From positions 44,955 through 108,954 of the forward strand of contig NZ_JAQGNT010000064.1 in the NCBI RefSeq assembly GCF_028291725.1: a stretch of DNA of 64,000 nucleotides. Reading direction: 5' to 3'. The notes beneath the pieces are model-generated. The model did no database searches. It saw nothing but the letters and a program-made list of their open reading frames with translations, and was not told the DNA's origin. How positions within the stretch are numbered: position 1 is the stretch's first letter; each line of letters starts with the position of its first letter. Position numbers and translations under genes: made by a program. The DNA is from Hydrocarboniphaga sp. (GTDB lineage Bacteria; Pseudomonadota; Gammaproteobacteria; Nevskiales; Nevskiaceae). Shown one piece after another: positions 46,077 to 54,291 of the stretch.

Positions 46077-46105
46077 GACACGGGAGATTTTAAGTCCCTT
46101 GTGTC
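46077..46105. repeat. Inverted repeat centred on a tRNA anticodon loop, possible attachment-site core
   Basis: On the plus strand GACAC-GGGA (46077-46085) faces TCCC-TT-GTGTC (46095-46105) across the 9-nt sequence GATTTTAAG. One arm belongs to the tRNA-Leu 5' half. The other arm is not tRNA sequence but mirrors it. Tyrosine integrases that use tRNA genes often cross over in the anticodon loop between such arms, so this may be the element's right attachment site. Confidence 0.5.
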
Positions 46106-46126
46106 TACCAGTTTCACCACTCGGGC
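46086..46126 (-). pseudogene. 5' half of an intronless tRNA-Leu(UAA) (split leuZ)
   Basis: Reading from 46126, GCCCGAGTGGTGAAACTGG and GTAGACACAAGGGACTTAAA continue to AATC, then the tRNA pattern stops: TCCCGTGTC follows instead of CCTCG and a variable arm. No T arm or 3' acceptor strand follows. The D arm and anticodon loop are intact, so this is the 5' half of a second tRNA-Leu(UAA). It occupies the place of E. coli leuZ, next to tRNA-Cys and tRNA-Gly. Differences from the intron-bearing gene (GAGTGG versus GAATGG, ACTGG versus ATCGG) show that it is not a fresh duplicate. Confidence 0.85.
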
Positions 46127-46272
46127 AGCGATCGATCAGCCTGCAATGCGAGCTGATCGTACAGCCGGCCAACGTATAGTATGGCAGCCGCTATTCTGCC
46201 ATTGTCGTGCGGGGTCCCGTTTGGGATTCGGTCCCGATCGCGGCGCTTTTGGTAAGCGGTGATCCGGAAAGA

Positions 46273-46346
46273 TGGAGGCTGCGGCCGGAGTCGAACCGAC
46301 GTACGAGGATTTGCAGTCCTCTGCATGACCGTTCTGCCACGCAGCC
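46273..46346 (-). tRNA. tRNA-Cys(GCA)
   Basis: A 74-nt cloverleaf with acceptor GGCTGCG/CGCAGCC, anticodon loop CTGCAAA (anticodon GCA), T loop GGTTCGACTCC and encoded CCA. It lies between tRNA-Gly and the split tRNA-Leu, as cysT does in E. coli. Confidence 0.95.
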
Positions 46347-46383
46347 CTTGAAACCGATTCTAATCGCGCCAGGAGGCGTCGAA

Positions 46384-46411
46384 AATAAAAAACCCCGGTG
46401 TGCTCGGGGTT
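46384..46411 (-). terminator. Intrinsic terminator downstream of tRNA-Gly
   Basis: On the minus strand ACCCCG and CGGGGT form a stem followed by TTTTTTATTT. It lies between tRNA-Gly and tRNA-Cys, so the tRNA-Cys gene may have a promoter of its own or depend on readthrough. Confidence 0.75.
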
Positions 46412-46423
46412 CTTTTGAATGCC

Positions 46424-46499
46424 TGGAGCGGGAAACGGGATTCGAACCCGCGACCTCGACCTTGGCAAGGTCGCGCTCTACCAACTGAGCTATTCCCGC
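46424..46499 (-). tRNA. tRNA-Gly(GCC)
   Basis: A 76-nt cloverleaf: acceptor GCGGGAA/TTCCCGC, D arm with AGCTCAGTTGGTAGAGC, anticodon loop TTGCCAA (anticodon GCC), T loop GGTTCGAATCC and encoded CCA. It is the first of the tRNA cluster downstream of pgsA, as glyW is in E. coli. Confidence 0.95.
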
Positions 46500-46579
46500 G
46501 AAGAGGCGCGCATTTTAGCGTCTGCCGGCAGCCTGTCAAGCAACTTACCTCAGCCCTCCCGAACCCACGCTGGGCGCCA

Positions 46580-47143
46580 TTACTGGACCGGGTGATCTTC
46601 TTTCATGAACGGCCATGCGGCGCGCAGATAAAGCAGCATCGACCACACCGTCAGGGCCGCAGCCGCGAACAGCAGCACGAAACCGACGTCGTAAATCGGG
46701 ATGCCCAACAGCGGGATCTCCCACAACATGCAGCCGATCGCGACCATCTGGAAAACCGTCTTCAGCTTGCCGACCCAGCCGACCGCGACGCTGGTGCGCT
46801 GGCCGAGTTCGGCCATCCACTCGCGCAATGCCGAAATCGTGATCTCGCGGCCGATGATGATCGCGACCAGCACCGCGAGGATTCCGCCGGGACGCGCTTC
46901 CATAATCATCACCAGCGATACCGCGACCAGCAGCTTGTCGGCGACCGGGTCCAGAAATGCGCCGAACTTGGACGTCTGGCCCCACTTGCGTGCGAGGTAG
47001 CCGTCGATCCAGTCGGTGACGCAGGCCGCCGCGTACAGGCAGAACGCGACCTGGCGTGCATACGGGTAAGGTAGGTAGAAAAGACCGAGCACCACCGGGA
47101 TCACGGCGACCCGCAGCAGCGTCAGCACGTTGGGAAGATTCAT
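46580..47143 (-). CDS. pgsA: CDP-diacylglycerol-glycerol-3-phosphate 3-phosphatidyltransferase
   Basis: A 187-residue membrane enzyme from ATG 47143 (MNLPNVLTLLRVAVIPVVLG). An upstream ATG at 47179 would add 12 residues of unlikely sequence. The CDP-alcohol phosphotransferase motif DG-x2-AR-x8-G-x3-D-x3-D reads DGYLARKWGQTSKFGAFLD and PVAD, all key residues present. It makes phosphatidylglycerophosphate for phosphatidylglycerol synthesis. It lies just downstream of uvrC on the same strand, as in E. coli. Confidence 0.95.
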   Translation of the reverse strand: MNLPNVLTLLRVAVIPVVLGLFYLPYPYARQVAFCLYAAACVTDWIDGYLARKWGQTSKFGAFLDPVADKLLVAVSLVMIMEARPGGILAVLVAIIIGREITISALREWMAELGQRTSVAVGWVGKLKTVFQMVAIGCMLWEIPLLGIPIYDVGFVLLFAAAALTVWSMLLYLRAAWPFMKEDHPVQ

Positions 47144-47213
47144 GCGCATGGCCGGAGTATCGGCTTTTTCAGGCCTCACCGTCAGCGGCAGGGGCGGTAC
47201 AAGCGGCAGGGGT

Positions 47214-49034
47214 TCAGTCGCGATAGAACGCGTAAATCCGTTCCGCCAGGGTCTGGCTCACACCCTCGACCTGCGCCAGTTGATCGACCGTCGCACGCCG
47301 CAACTGCGCAGTGCCGCCGAAAGCTTTCAGCAGCGCGCGGCGACGTGCCGGCCCGAGGCCATCGATGGTCTCCAGGTCGGAGCTGACACGCGCCTTGTCG
47401 CGACGGCCGCGGTGACCGGTGATCGCGAAGCGGTGCGCCTCGTCGCGGATACGCTGGATCAGATGCAGCGCTGGTGAATCCGCGGCCAGCCGCAGCGGGA
47501 ATTCCATCTCCGGCAGGATCAGTTCCTCCAGGCCCGGCTTGCGTGTCGGCCCCTTGGCGATCGCGACAATGCGCAGATCGTCGATGCCGAGCTCATCGAG
47601 CGCTTCGAGTGCGGAGCTGAGCTGCCCTTTTCCGCCATCGATGAACAGGATGTCGGGCCGCTGCACCTCGCCGGCCTTGACCCGCGCGAAGCGGCGGCCG
47701 ACCGCCTGTTTGATCGCCGCGTAGTCGTCGCCTGGCGTGATGCCCTCGATGTTGAATTTCCGGTAATGCGTTTTCAGCGGGCCGTCTTCGCCGAACACCA
47801 CGCAGGACGCGACCGCTTTCTCTCCGCGTGTATGGCTGATGTCGAAGCATTCCATGCGCCGCGGCGGATGCTCCAGGTCCAGCACACGCTGCAACTCGAG
47901 CAACCGCGCGTCCATGCTGGAGGACTCGACCAATCGGGTGGACAAGGCCTGCGCGGCGGTGTTCTGCGCCATCTCCATCAGTTGCAGCTTCGCGCCGCGC
48001 TGCGGCTGCCGGATGCTGACCCGGCGCTTGGCATGCTGGCTCAGCGCTGCTTCCAGCCAGTCGATATCTTCGACCTCGTGGCTGATCAGAATCTCCGGCG
48101 GGCACGGCTGCTGGCTGTAGTGCTGGCTGATGAAGCTGTCAAGCAGTTCGGCGACGTCGGTATGCGGCGGATGCTTGGGGAAATGACTGCGGTGGCCGAG
48201 GTTCACGCCGTCGCGCACGCTCATCACCACCACGCAGCTGTTCGACGCATGCGGCGCGACCGCGATCAGATCCAGCGCATCGGAGCTTCCGCTGATCACG
48301 CGGTTCTCGCGCACGCGCTTGAGCGCCGCGATCTGGTCGCGCACCCGCGCCGCGCGTTCGAAGTCCAGGCTCTCGGCCGCCTGCTCCATCTCGTTGGAAA
48401 GCTCGTGCGCCAGCTCGTCGCCACGGCCTTCGAGCAGACGCGCCGCCTTGGACAGGTCGTGCGCGTAGTCCTCGGGCTCGATCAGGCCGACGCAGGGCGC
48501 CGAGCAGCGCTTGATCTGATGCTGCAGGCAGGGCCGCTCGCGATGCGCAAAAAAACTGTCGCGGCAGGGCCGCACGCGGAACAGCTTCTGCAGCGTGTAC
48601 AGCGTTTCGCGTACCGCCGAGGCGCTGGGGAAAGGCCCGAAGTAGCGGTCCGGCGGAGTCTTCGCGCCGCGGTAGAAACTGATGCGCGGGTACGGGTGCG
48701 ACGAGAAGCGGACGTAGGGATAGCTCTTGTCGTCGCGATACATCACGTTGTAGCGCGGCCCGAACTCCTTGATCAGGTTGTTCTCGAGCGTCAGCGCCTC
48801 GTCTTCGGTGCGCACCACGGTGATGTCGATCCGCCGGATCTGCGATACCATCGACTCGATGCGCGCATCGCCGGACGCGCGCAGGAAGTACTGCCCGACC
48901 CGCTTCTTCAGATTGCGCGCCTTGCCGACGTACAGCAGCTCGTCGGCGCCACCGTACATGCGGTAGACGCCGGGGTGAGTCGTCAGCTGGGAGAGAAAGG
49001 CGCGGGAGTCGAAACTCTCGCTATTGGCTGCCAT
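47214..49034 (-). CDS. uvrC: Excinuclease ABC subunit C
   Basis: A 606-residue protein from ATG 49034 (MAANSESFDSRAFLSQL). The N-terminal GIY-YIG nuclease domain (GVYRMY, LYVGKARNLKKRVGQY) makes the 3' incision. The UVR motif lies around residues 200-235 (EMEQAAESLDFERAARVRDQ). The RNase-H-like C-terminal domain (MECFDISHTRGEKAVASCVV, then LFIDGGKGQLSSA) makes the 5' incision. Helix-hairpin-helix motifs close the protein (IDGLGPARRRALLKAFGG). It is part of nucleotide-excision repair and sits between uvrY and pgsA in the conserved order. Confidence 0.96.
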   Translation of the reverse strand: MAANSESFDSRAFLSQLTTHPGVYRMYGGADELLYVGKARNLKKRVGQYFLRASGDARIESMVSQIRRIDITVVRTEDEALTLENNLIKEFGPRYNVMYRDDKSYPYVRFSSHPYPRISFYRGAKTPPDRYFGPFPSASAVRETLYTLQKLFRVRPCRDSFFAHRERPCLQHQIKRCSAPCVGLIEPEDYAHDLSKAARLLEGRGDELAHELSNEMEQAAESLDFERAARVRDQIAALKRVRENRVISGSSDALDLIAVAPHASNSCVVVMSVRDGVNLGHRSHFPKHPPHTDVAELLDSFISQHYSQQPCPPEILISHEVEDIDWLEAALSQHAKRRVSIRQPQRGAKLQLMEMAQNTAAQALSTRLVESSSMDARLLELQRVLDLEHPPRRMECFDISHTRGEKAVASCVVFGEDGPLKTHYRKFNIEGITPGDDYAAIKQAVGRRFARVKAGEVQRPDILFIDGGKGQLSSALEALDELGIDDLRIVAIAKGPTRKPGLEELILPEMEFPLRLAADSPALHLIQRIRDEAHRFAITGHRGRRDKARVSSDLETIDGLGPARRRALLKAFGGTAQLRRATVDQLAQVEGVSQTLAERIYAFYRD

Positions 49035-49064
49035 AGCGCCCAGTTTAACGCCGCCGCCAGCCGT

Positions 49065-49139
49065 AGGTCGGCAATCCTTTGCCGACGTGAGGCGGTGATT
49101 GCGCATCGGGCATCCACGTCGGCAAAGGATTGCCGACCT
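49065..49139. repeat. REP-type double palindrome between uvrY and uvrC
   Basis: Two perfect 25-bp arms (49065-49089 and 49115-49139) are inverted. Each arm is itself a hairpin (GTCGGCAA-tcc-TTTGCCGAC). This nested symmetry is typical of paired REP elements. It may also attenuate transcription between the two genes. Confidence 0.7.
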
Positions 49140-49156
49140 GCCGGGACTTACGCCGC

Positions 49157-49813
49157 TCAGCGTATGGCGGTGCCGGCCTTGTCTTCGAGCAGGCCGTAGC
49201 GCATCGCCATGCGCGTGAGTTCGACGTCGTTGGTGACGTTCAGCTTCTCGAACAGGCGATAGCGGTAGGTGCTGACGGTTTTCGGAGACAGGTGCAGGCG
49301 GTCCGAAATCTCCTGCGTGCCGTAGCCCTTGGTGACCATCAGCATGACCTGGGTCTCGCGCTGCGACAGCTGCTCGAACGGGGAGTTGTTGGCGCCGCGG
49401 ACCAGACTGGCGGCCAGGTTGCCGGCGACGTCGGCCGCTACGTAATGACCACCCGCGTGCACGCGGCGGATCGCAGAGACGACTTCGTCGGCTGCCGAAT
49501 CCTTGCTCAGATAGCCCGCCGCACCGCCGGCCAGAAAACGGCTCGGATACGGCTCCTCCATATGCATCGACACCGCGATGACCTTGGTCGCCGGCGAGCG
49601 CTGCAGCAGCCGCCGCGTGCATTCCAGGCCACCGATGCCAGGCATGTTGATGTCCATCAGCACCACGTCCGGATTGCTGTCGCGCGCAAGATCCAGAGCC
49701 TCCTCACCGGAGCAGGCCTCCGCTACCACCGCCATGTCCGCCGCCTCCTGCAGCACACGGCGCAGGCCGGCGCGTACCAGGCGGTGATCGTCCACAAGCA
49801 TGATTTTGATCAT
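49157..49813 (-). CDS. uvrY: GacA/UvrY-type response regulator
   Basis: A 218-residue NarL/FixJ-family regulator. ATG 49813 (MIKIMLVDDHRLVRAGLRRV) is preferred over the ATG just before it. The phospho-acceptor Asp is in VVLMDINMPG at about residue 54, with the conserved Lys in GYLSKDS near residue 104. The LuxR-type helix-turn-helix is LSQRETQVMLMVTKGYGTQE plus LHLSPKTVSTYRYRLF. Position directly upstream of uvrC matches uvrY/gacA. With a BarA/GacS sensor it would control Csr small RNAs. Confidence 0.93.
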   Translation of the reverse strand: MIKIMLVDDHRLVRAGLRRVLQEAADMAVVAEACSGEEALDLARDSNPDVVLMDINMPGIGGLECTRRLLQRSPATKVIAVSMHMEEPYPSRFLAGGAAGYLSKDSAADEVVSAIRRVHAGGHYVAADVAGNLAASLVRGANNSPFEQLSQRETQVMLMVTKGYGTQEISDRLHLSPKTVSTYRYRLFEKLNVTNDVELTRMAMRYGLLEDKAGTAIR

Positions 49814-49875
49814 CAACTCAACCTTCAGATGTCGGATAAATAATGGGGGATAAACTAAAGGGCCGCGGGCCGCGG

Positions 49876-50898
49876 CTATTTGACCGGCGCGTACAGCAGG
49901 GTCAGCAGCGAATCGGGAGCGGTGGTGCCGGGGTCCGTCACGTACTGCTCCCAGTGCGCGCCGTTGTCAGTCAAGCCGGCCACGGTCCTGAACACCGCCA
50001 GCTTCGCGTAGCTGCGATCCATGCTCGTGTAGGGGCCGACATGGCGCGCCCGTATCGCCCAGCCTGCATAACTGTTGCTGCACTGGATATCGTCACCTTC
50101 GGCAGGCGCGGTGCATTCCTGATCGATCGGGATCACCGCGTCGAACTTCCAGTTGCGGGTCTGCGCGTCGAAATCGCGGGTCACCGTCATTGGCGCATCG
50201 ACCATGTGGCGGCCGCTGGCCGCCAGGAACCCGCCGATCCTCGCATAGGCGGCAGCGATCACCGGTGCCGCGGAATCGAAAGCCGCCTCGGCAGACAGAT
50301 AGGCAATCGGCTTGGGCTCCGTCTGGATCAGCTCGGGCTGGATCGCGGTGAAGTCGTCGCGCGGCAGCGATTCGGCAAACGACTTGAGCCTCGACAGGCC
50401 CTTGTCGAAGTCCGGGCCGATCATGCGGTCGAGCAGCAGGCCGAAATAGCGGTTCAGTAGATTGCCGTTGAAGTCGCTCAGATAGGTCCAGCTCAGCTGG
50501 GTGCCTGCGCCCGCCGCGGTCAGCGTGTAGGTCAGCAGGTTGTCCATGTCCATGCCTTCGAAGCGCAGCCGCACCTTGATTATCGTGTACGGCGTGGCTT
50601 CGAGGATCTCCTGGTCGCCGGAGCCGGCTTTCGGATCCTTGCTGCTCCAGGCGCTGCGCGCACCGACGCCGAGCAGCGGGCCCTGGTAGGTGTAAACCGT
50701 CTGCGGGTCGATATCCGCCCACGGCGACCAGCGGTTGAACTGGTGAAAGCCGTTCAACACCGTATAGACCGTCGCCGGGCTGGCATCGATGAGTACGGAG
50801 CGTTCGACCTTGGCCCGATCGGGCAGCGTGAAACCGACGCCGATTGCGGCGATGACCAGCAGCACGAACACAACCAGCAGCAGCTTCAATACGCCCAT
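49876..50898 (-). CDS. SRPBCC domain / GyrI-like domain protein with N-terminal anchor
   Basis: A 340-residue protein from ATG 50898, placed behind AAGGGGG. One membrane helix (VLKLLLVVFVLLVIAAIGVG) is followed by an SRPBCC domain (ERSVLIDASPATVYTVLNGF, FNRWSPWADIDP) to about residue 165. The C-terminal half resembles the GyrI-like small-molecule-binding domain (AYARIGGFLAASGRHMVDAP, ARHVGPYTSMDRSYAKLAVF). The membrane-anchored combination is found in several Proteobacteria. Function is unknown; ligand binding at the envelope is likely. Confidence 0.82.
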   Translation of the reverse strand: MGVLKLLLVVFVLLVIAAIGVGFTLPDRAKVERSVLIDASPATVYTVLNGFHQFNRWSPWADIDPQTVYTYQGPLLGVGARSAWSSKDPKAGSGDQEILEATPYTIIKVRLRFEGMDMDNLLTYTLTAAGAGTQLSWTYLSDFNGNLLNRYFGLLLDRMIGPDFDKGLSRLKSFAESLPRDDFTAIQPELIQTEPKPIAYLSAEAAFDSAAPVIAAAYARIGGFLAASGRHMVDAPMTVTRDFDAQTRNWKFDAVIPIDQECTAPAEGDDIQCSNSYAGWAIRARHVGPYTSMDRSYAKLAVFRTVAGLTDNGAHWEQYVTDPGTTAPDSLLTLLYAPVK

Positions 50899-50986
50899 CG
50901 CCATCCCCCTTTCAAGCACCACAGTACCGCCCCCTGCACTAAGCCTGTATCACCAGCCATGCCAACGGCAAGTGATATCGAAAGCA

Positions 50987-51017
50987 ATAAAAAACCCCCG
51001 CACCAGGCGGGGGTTTC
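50987..51017 (-). terminator. Intrinsic terminator of aceA
   Basis: On the minus strand ACCCCCG and CGGGGGT make a strong stem followed by TTTTTTATT. It lies just beyond the stop codon of the isocitrate lyase gene. Confidence 0.85.
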
Positions 51018-51044
51018 TGTACGGCTTGAACTACAAGAATACGA

Positions 51045-52352
51045 CTAGTGAAACTGCTCTTCCTCGGTCGAACCGGTCAGTGCCTTGACGCTGGAAACAC
51101 CGCCCTGGATCACCGTGGTGACGTCGTCGAAGTAGCCGGCACCAACTTCCTGCTGGTGGCTGACAAAGGTGTAGCCCTTCTCGCGAGCCGCGAATTCCGG
51201 CTCCTGCACCATGTCGGTGTAGTGTTTCATGCCTTCGCCGCGCGCATAGGCATGAGCGAATTCGAAGGTGTTGTACCAGTTGATATGGATGCCGGCCAGC
51301 GTGATGAACTGGTACTTGTAGCCCAGCGCGGACAGGTCTTCCTGGAACGAGGCAATCTGCTTGTCGTTGAGGTTCTTCTTCCAGTTGAACGACGGCGAGC
51401 AGTTGTAGCTCAGCAGCTTGCCCGGGCTGACCTTGTGCACGGCCTGCGCAAATTCGCGCGCGAAGCCGATATCCGGCTTGCCGGTTTCGCACCACACCAG
51501 GTCCGCATACGGCGCATAGGCAACGCCGCGCGAGATCGACTGTTCCAGGCCGTTCTTGACCCGGTAGAAACCTTCGGCGGTGCGCTCGCCGGTCAGGAAG
51601 GGCTTGTCGTTGGCGTCGTGATTCGAGGTCAGCAGGTTGGCGGCCTCGGCGTCGGTGCGCGCCAGCACGATGGTCGGCACGCCCATGACGTCGGCGGCGA
51701 AACGCGCGGCGATCAGCTTCTCGCAGGCTTCCGTCGTCGGCACCAGCACCTTGCCGCCCATGTGACCGCACTTCTTCACGGCGGCGAGCTGGTCTTCGAA
51801 GTGCACGCCGGCGGCGCCGGCGGTGATCATGTTCTTCATCAGCTCGAAGGCATTGAGCACGCCGCCGAAACCGGCCTCGGCGTCGGCCACGATCGGCAGG
51901 AAGAAGTCGACGTAGTCCTTGGAGCCCGGCTCGATGCCGCGCGACCACTGGATCTCGTCGGCGCGCTTGAAAGTGTTGTTGATGCGGCGAACCATCGTCG
52001 GCACCGAGTCGTAGGCGTACAGCGACTGGTCCGGGTACATGGTTTCCGAGCTATTGCCGTCCGCGGCGACCTGCCAGCCGGACAGGTAGACGGCCTCGAG
52101 TCCGGCCTTGGCCTGCTGCATCGCCTGGCCGGCGCTGATCGCACCGAAGGAGTTGACATAGCCCTTCTTGGCGCCGCCATTGACCAGCTTCCACAGTTGT
52201 TCGGCGCCACGCTTGGCCAGCGTGTAGTCCAGCTGGACGCTGCCGCGCAGACGGACGACGTCAGCGGCGGAATACGTGCGCTTGACGGACTTCCAGCGGG
52301 GGTTGGTCGCCCAGTCTTTCTCAAGGGCCTTGATTTGCTCTTCGCGGGTCAT
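51045..52352 (-). CDS. aceA: Isocitrate lyase
   Basis: A 435-residue enzyme from ATG 52352 ([20 protein letters not shown]) with AGGAAG at a 6-base spacing. The catalytic signature [13 protein letters not shown] is near residue 190. Other conserved segments are [40 protein letters not shown] and [16 protein letters not shown]. It splits isocitrate to glyoxylate and succinate, which allows growth on acetyl-CoA from beta-oxidation. The gene has its own promoter and terminator. Confidence 0.96.
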   Translation of the reverse strand: MTREEQIKALEKDWATNPRWKSVKRTYSAADVVRLRGSVQLDYTLAKRGAEQLWKLVNGGAKKGYVNSFGAISAGQAMQQAKAGLEAVYLSGWQVAADGNSSETMYPDQSLYAYDSVPTMVRRINNTFKRADEIQWSRGIEPGSKDYVDFFLPIVADAEAGFGGVLNAFELMKNMITAGAAGVHFEDQLAAVKKCGHMGGKVLVPTTEACEKLIAARFAADVMGVPTIVLARTDAEAANLLTSNHDANDKPFLTGERTAEGFYRVKNGLEQSISRGVAYAPYADLVWCETGKPDIGFAREFAQAVHKVSPGKLLSYNCSPSFNWKKNLNDKQIASFQEDLSALGYKYQFITLAGIHINWYNTFEFAHAYARGEGMKHYTDMVQEPEFAAREKGYTFVSHQQEVGAGYFDDVTTVIQGGVSSVKALTGSTEEEQFH

Positions 52353-52557
52353 GTCAGCTTCCTGTCGGGGATTAGTGAATCGAGCGGTCAACTCGGGGAC
52401 GGCCGGGCCGTTCGAGGGCGCGAATCATAGCGAAGCTTTTGTGAGTTTTGCAATGCAGCATTGTTGATACTGTTGTCTTCCATATTTAATAAGTATGGAA
52501 AATAAGGCAGACCCACAGTGCCGGAAACGGCAGATCGTCCGCCGGGATTCTGCGGAT

Positions 52558-53820
52558 TCAACCCGCCTGAAGGTCGATTTCAGCCAGCCGCTTCGCCAGC
52601 AACCGCCTTTCGGGTTCGAGCCTGGCCGAGGCCAGTGCGGAAACGCAGGCCTCGCGTGCTTCCGGAATGCGCCCCAGCCGCCGCAACAGATCGGCGCGGA
52701 CCGCGTACAGCAAGTGATAGTCGCCGATGCCGCCACGCGCGCTCAGCGAATCCACCAGCGCGAGCGCGCGCGACGGACCGTCGACCATCGAAACCGCGAC
52801 CGCATGGTTGAGTTCGACGACCGGCGTCGGCTGCAACCGCAACAGCAGCTCATAGAGCCCGACGATCTGCGGCCAGTCGGTGGGCTCGGCCGCGGACGCC
52901 CGCGAATGCAGCGCGGCGATCGCCGCCTGCACCGCATAGGCGCTGACCCGTCCGCGCGAACGCAGCGAGCGTTCGACCAGCAGCAGGCCTTCGGCGATCT
53001 GATTCTGGTCCCAGAGCCGGCGATCCTGATCGTCGAGCAGAACCACGTCGCCGGCCGGCGACACCCGGGCACTGCGCCGGGCATCGTGCAGCAGCATCAA
53101 GGCCAGCAAACCGAGCACCGGCCCGCGCTCCGGCAGCCACGCATCCAGCAATCGGCCGAGCCGGATCGCTTCGCGGCAAATCTCGGAGCGGATCAGCTCC
53201 TCGCCCGCGGTCATCGCATAACCTTCGGTGAAAACCAGATAGATCACCGCGAGCACGCCGTCGACGCGCTCCTCGAGCATCGACGGCTCCGGCGTCTCGT
53301 AGGGAATGCCGGCGTCGCGGATTTTCTTCTTGGCGCGAACCAGCCGCTGCGCCATCGTCTCCTCAGAGACCAGAAACGCACGCGCCACTGCCGGGGTGGT
53401 CAGGCCGCAGACTTCGCGCAAGGTCAATGCAATCCGCGCCTCCATGCCCAGAGCTGGATGGCAGCAGGTGAAGATCAGCCGCAGCGGATCGTCGGCCAGC
53501 GGCTCGTCGCTTTCATCGTCGCCGGCGGCGAGCGACAGCTCGGCCTCGACCGCCTCAAGGTGCTGGACCTTGTGGCGATACACCGCGTCCCTGCGTACCT
53601 GATCGATCGCCTTATTGCGGCCGACGCCGACCAGCCAGGCTGAGGGATTCGCGGGAATGCCGCTGGCCGGCCATTGCTCGAGAGCCGCCTCGAAGGCGTC
53701 CTGCCGCGCTTCTTCGGCCAGATCGAAATCACCGAGCAGGCGGATCAGCGTCGCCAGGACGCGACCCGCCTCCCGTCGAAAAACGGCTTCGATCGCCGCG
53801 TTGACCGACAGCTCGGGCAT
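52558..53820 (-). CDS. ECF sigma factor with C-terminal TPR-like domain (ECF42 type)
   Basis: A 420-residue protein. Sigma region 2 lies at residues about 10-75 (RVLATLIRLLGDFDLAEEAR, AWLVGVGRNKAIDQVRR). Region 4 is at about 110-165 (LTLREVCGLTTPAVARAFLV, SEETMAQRLVRAKKKI). The remaining 240 residues form the long helical domain (VIYLVFTEGYAMTAGEEL, LLHDARRSARV) of the ECF42 group. These sigma factors are encoded beside a YciI/DGPF protein, found here 24 bp upstream on the same strand. No anti-sigma gene is seen, which fits the group. Confidence 0.9.
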   Translation of the reverse strand: MPELSVNAAIEAVFRREAGRVLATLIRLLGDFDLAEEARQDAFEAALEQWPASGIPANPSAWLVGVGRNKAIDQVRRDAVYRHKVQHLEAVEAELSLAAGDDESDEPLADDPLRLIFTCCHPALGMEARIALTLREVCGLTTPAVARAFLVSEETMAQRLVRAKKKIRDAGIPYETPEPSMLEERVDGVLAVIYLVFTEGYAMTAGEELIRSEICREAIRLGRLLDAWLPERGPVLGLLALMLLHDARRSARVSPAGDVVLLDDQDRRLWDQNQIAEGLLLVERSLRSRGRVSAYAVQAAIAALHSRASAAEPTDWPQIVGLYELLLRLQPTPVVELNHAVAVSMVDGPSRALALVDSLSARGGIGDYHLLYAVRADLLRRLGRIPEAREACVSALASARLEPERRLLAKRLAEIDLQAG

Positions 53821-53844
53821 GCCGGCCGGCAGCCTCTCAGCCGA

Positions 53845-54195
53845 TCACATCAAGGGCCAGATCGGACGCACTTCGATGCTGCCGTGGCGCGCGCCGGGGA
53901 TGCGCGCCGCGATCGCGATCGCCTCGTCGAGGTTCTTCGCGTCCACCAAATAGTAGCCGCCGAGCTGCTCGCGGGTTTCGGCAAAGGGGCCGTCGGTGGT
54001 CAGCGTCTTGCCGTCACGAATGCGTACCGTCGTCGCCGTGGCGGTGGGCTTGAGCCGGTCGCCGGCCTTGAACTGGCCGGCCTGGACGATCGCCTTGGTG
54101 AAATCGCCGTACTCGTTGGACATCGCGGTCAGCGCGGCGGGGGCCATCGCGGCGAACTCGGACTCGTTCGCGTAGATCATCAGCAGATATTGCAT
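53845..54195 (-). CDS. YciI-like DGPF-domain protein
   Basis: A 116-residue protein from ATG 54195 behind CCAGGAG. The opening MQYLLMIYANESEFAAM and the motif TTDGPFAETREQLGGYYL define the DGPF subgroup of YciI-like proteins. Such proteins are encoded together with ECF42 sigma factors and may modulate them or be their targets. Enzymatic function is not established. It precedes the sigma gene in the same operon. Confidence 0.9.
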   Translation of the reverse strand: MQYLLMIYANESEFAAMAPAALTAMSNEYGDFTKAIVQAGQFKAGDRLKPTATATTVRIRDGKTLTTDGPFAETREQLGGYYLVDAKNLDEAIAIAARIPGARHGSIEVRPIWPLM

Positions 54196-54291
54196 CGGGT
54201 ACTCCTGGTCGATTGGCGTCATTCGCCGTCTTGTAGTCGAACCGGAGGCGGACAAATCGACAGCCGACGTGTCGGTCTCGCAAATTTAATT

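Larger units (their letters stand above)
33551..46086 (+). mobile_element. Right-hand part of an integrative conjugative element (Trb/Tn4371 type)
   Basis: A complete mating-pair-formation operon (traG to trbI plus DUF2274) runs in one direction, most genes overlapping by four bases. The gene order matches Tn4371-like ICEs, where this module lies at the right end. It stops about 50 bp from a tRNA-Leu gene, a common integration target. Relaxase, integrase and partition genes are absent from the window and would be to the left. The catabolic genes from 1 to 32.6 kb may be cargo of the same element. The right boundary given assumes that the split tRNA-Leu half is the attachment site; the alternative boundary is 45559. 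Confidence 0.7.

Noticed and set aside
49035..49622. Long open upstream extension of uvrC on the minus strand
   Set aside because: It runs through the REP palindrome and antisense to uvrY, has low-complexity Arg/Gly-rich content and no ribosome site. MAANSESF at 49034 is the natural start.
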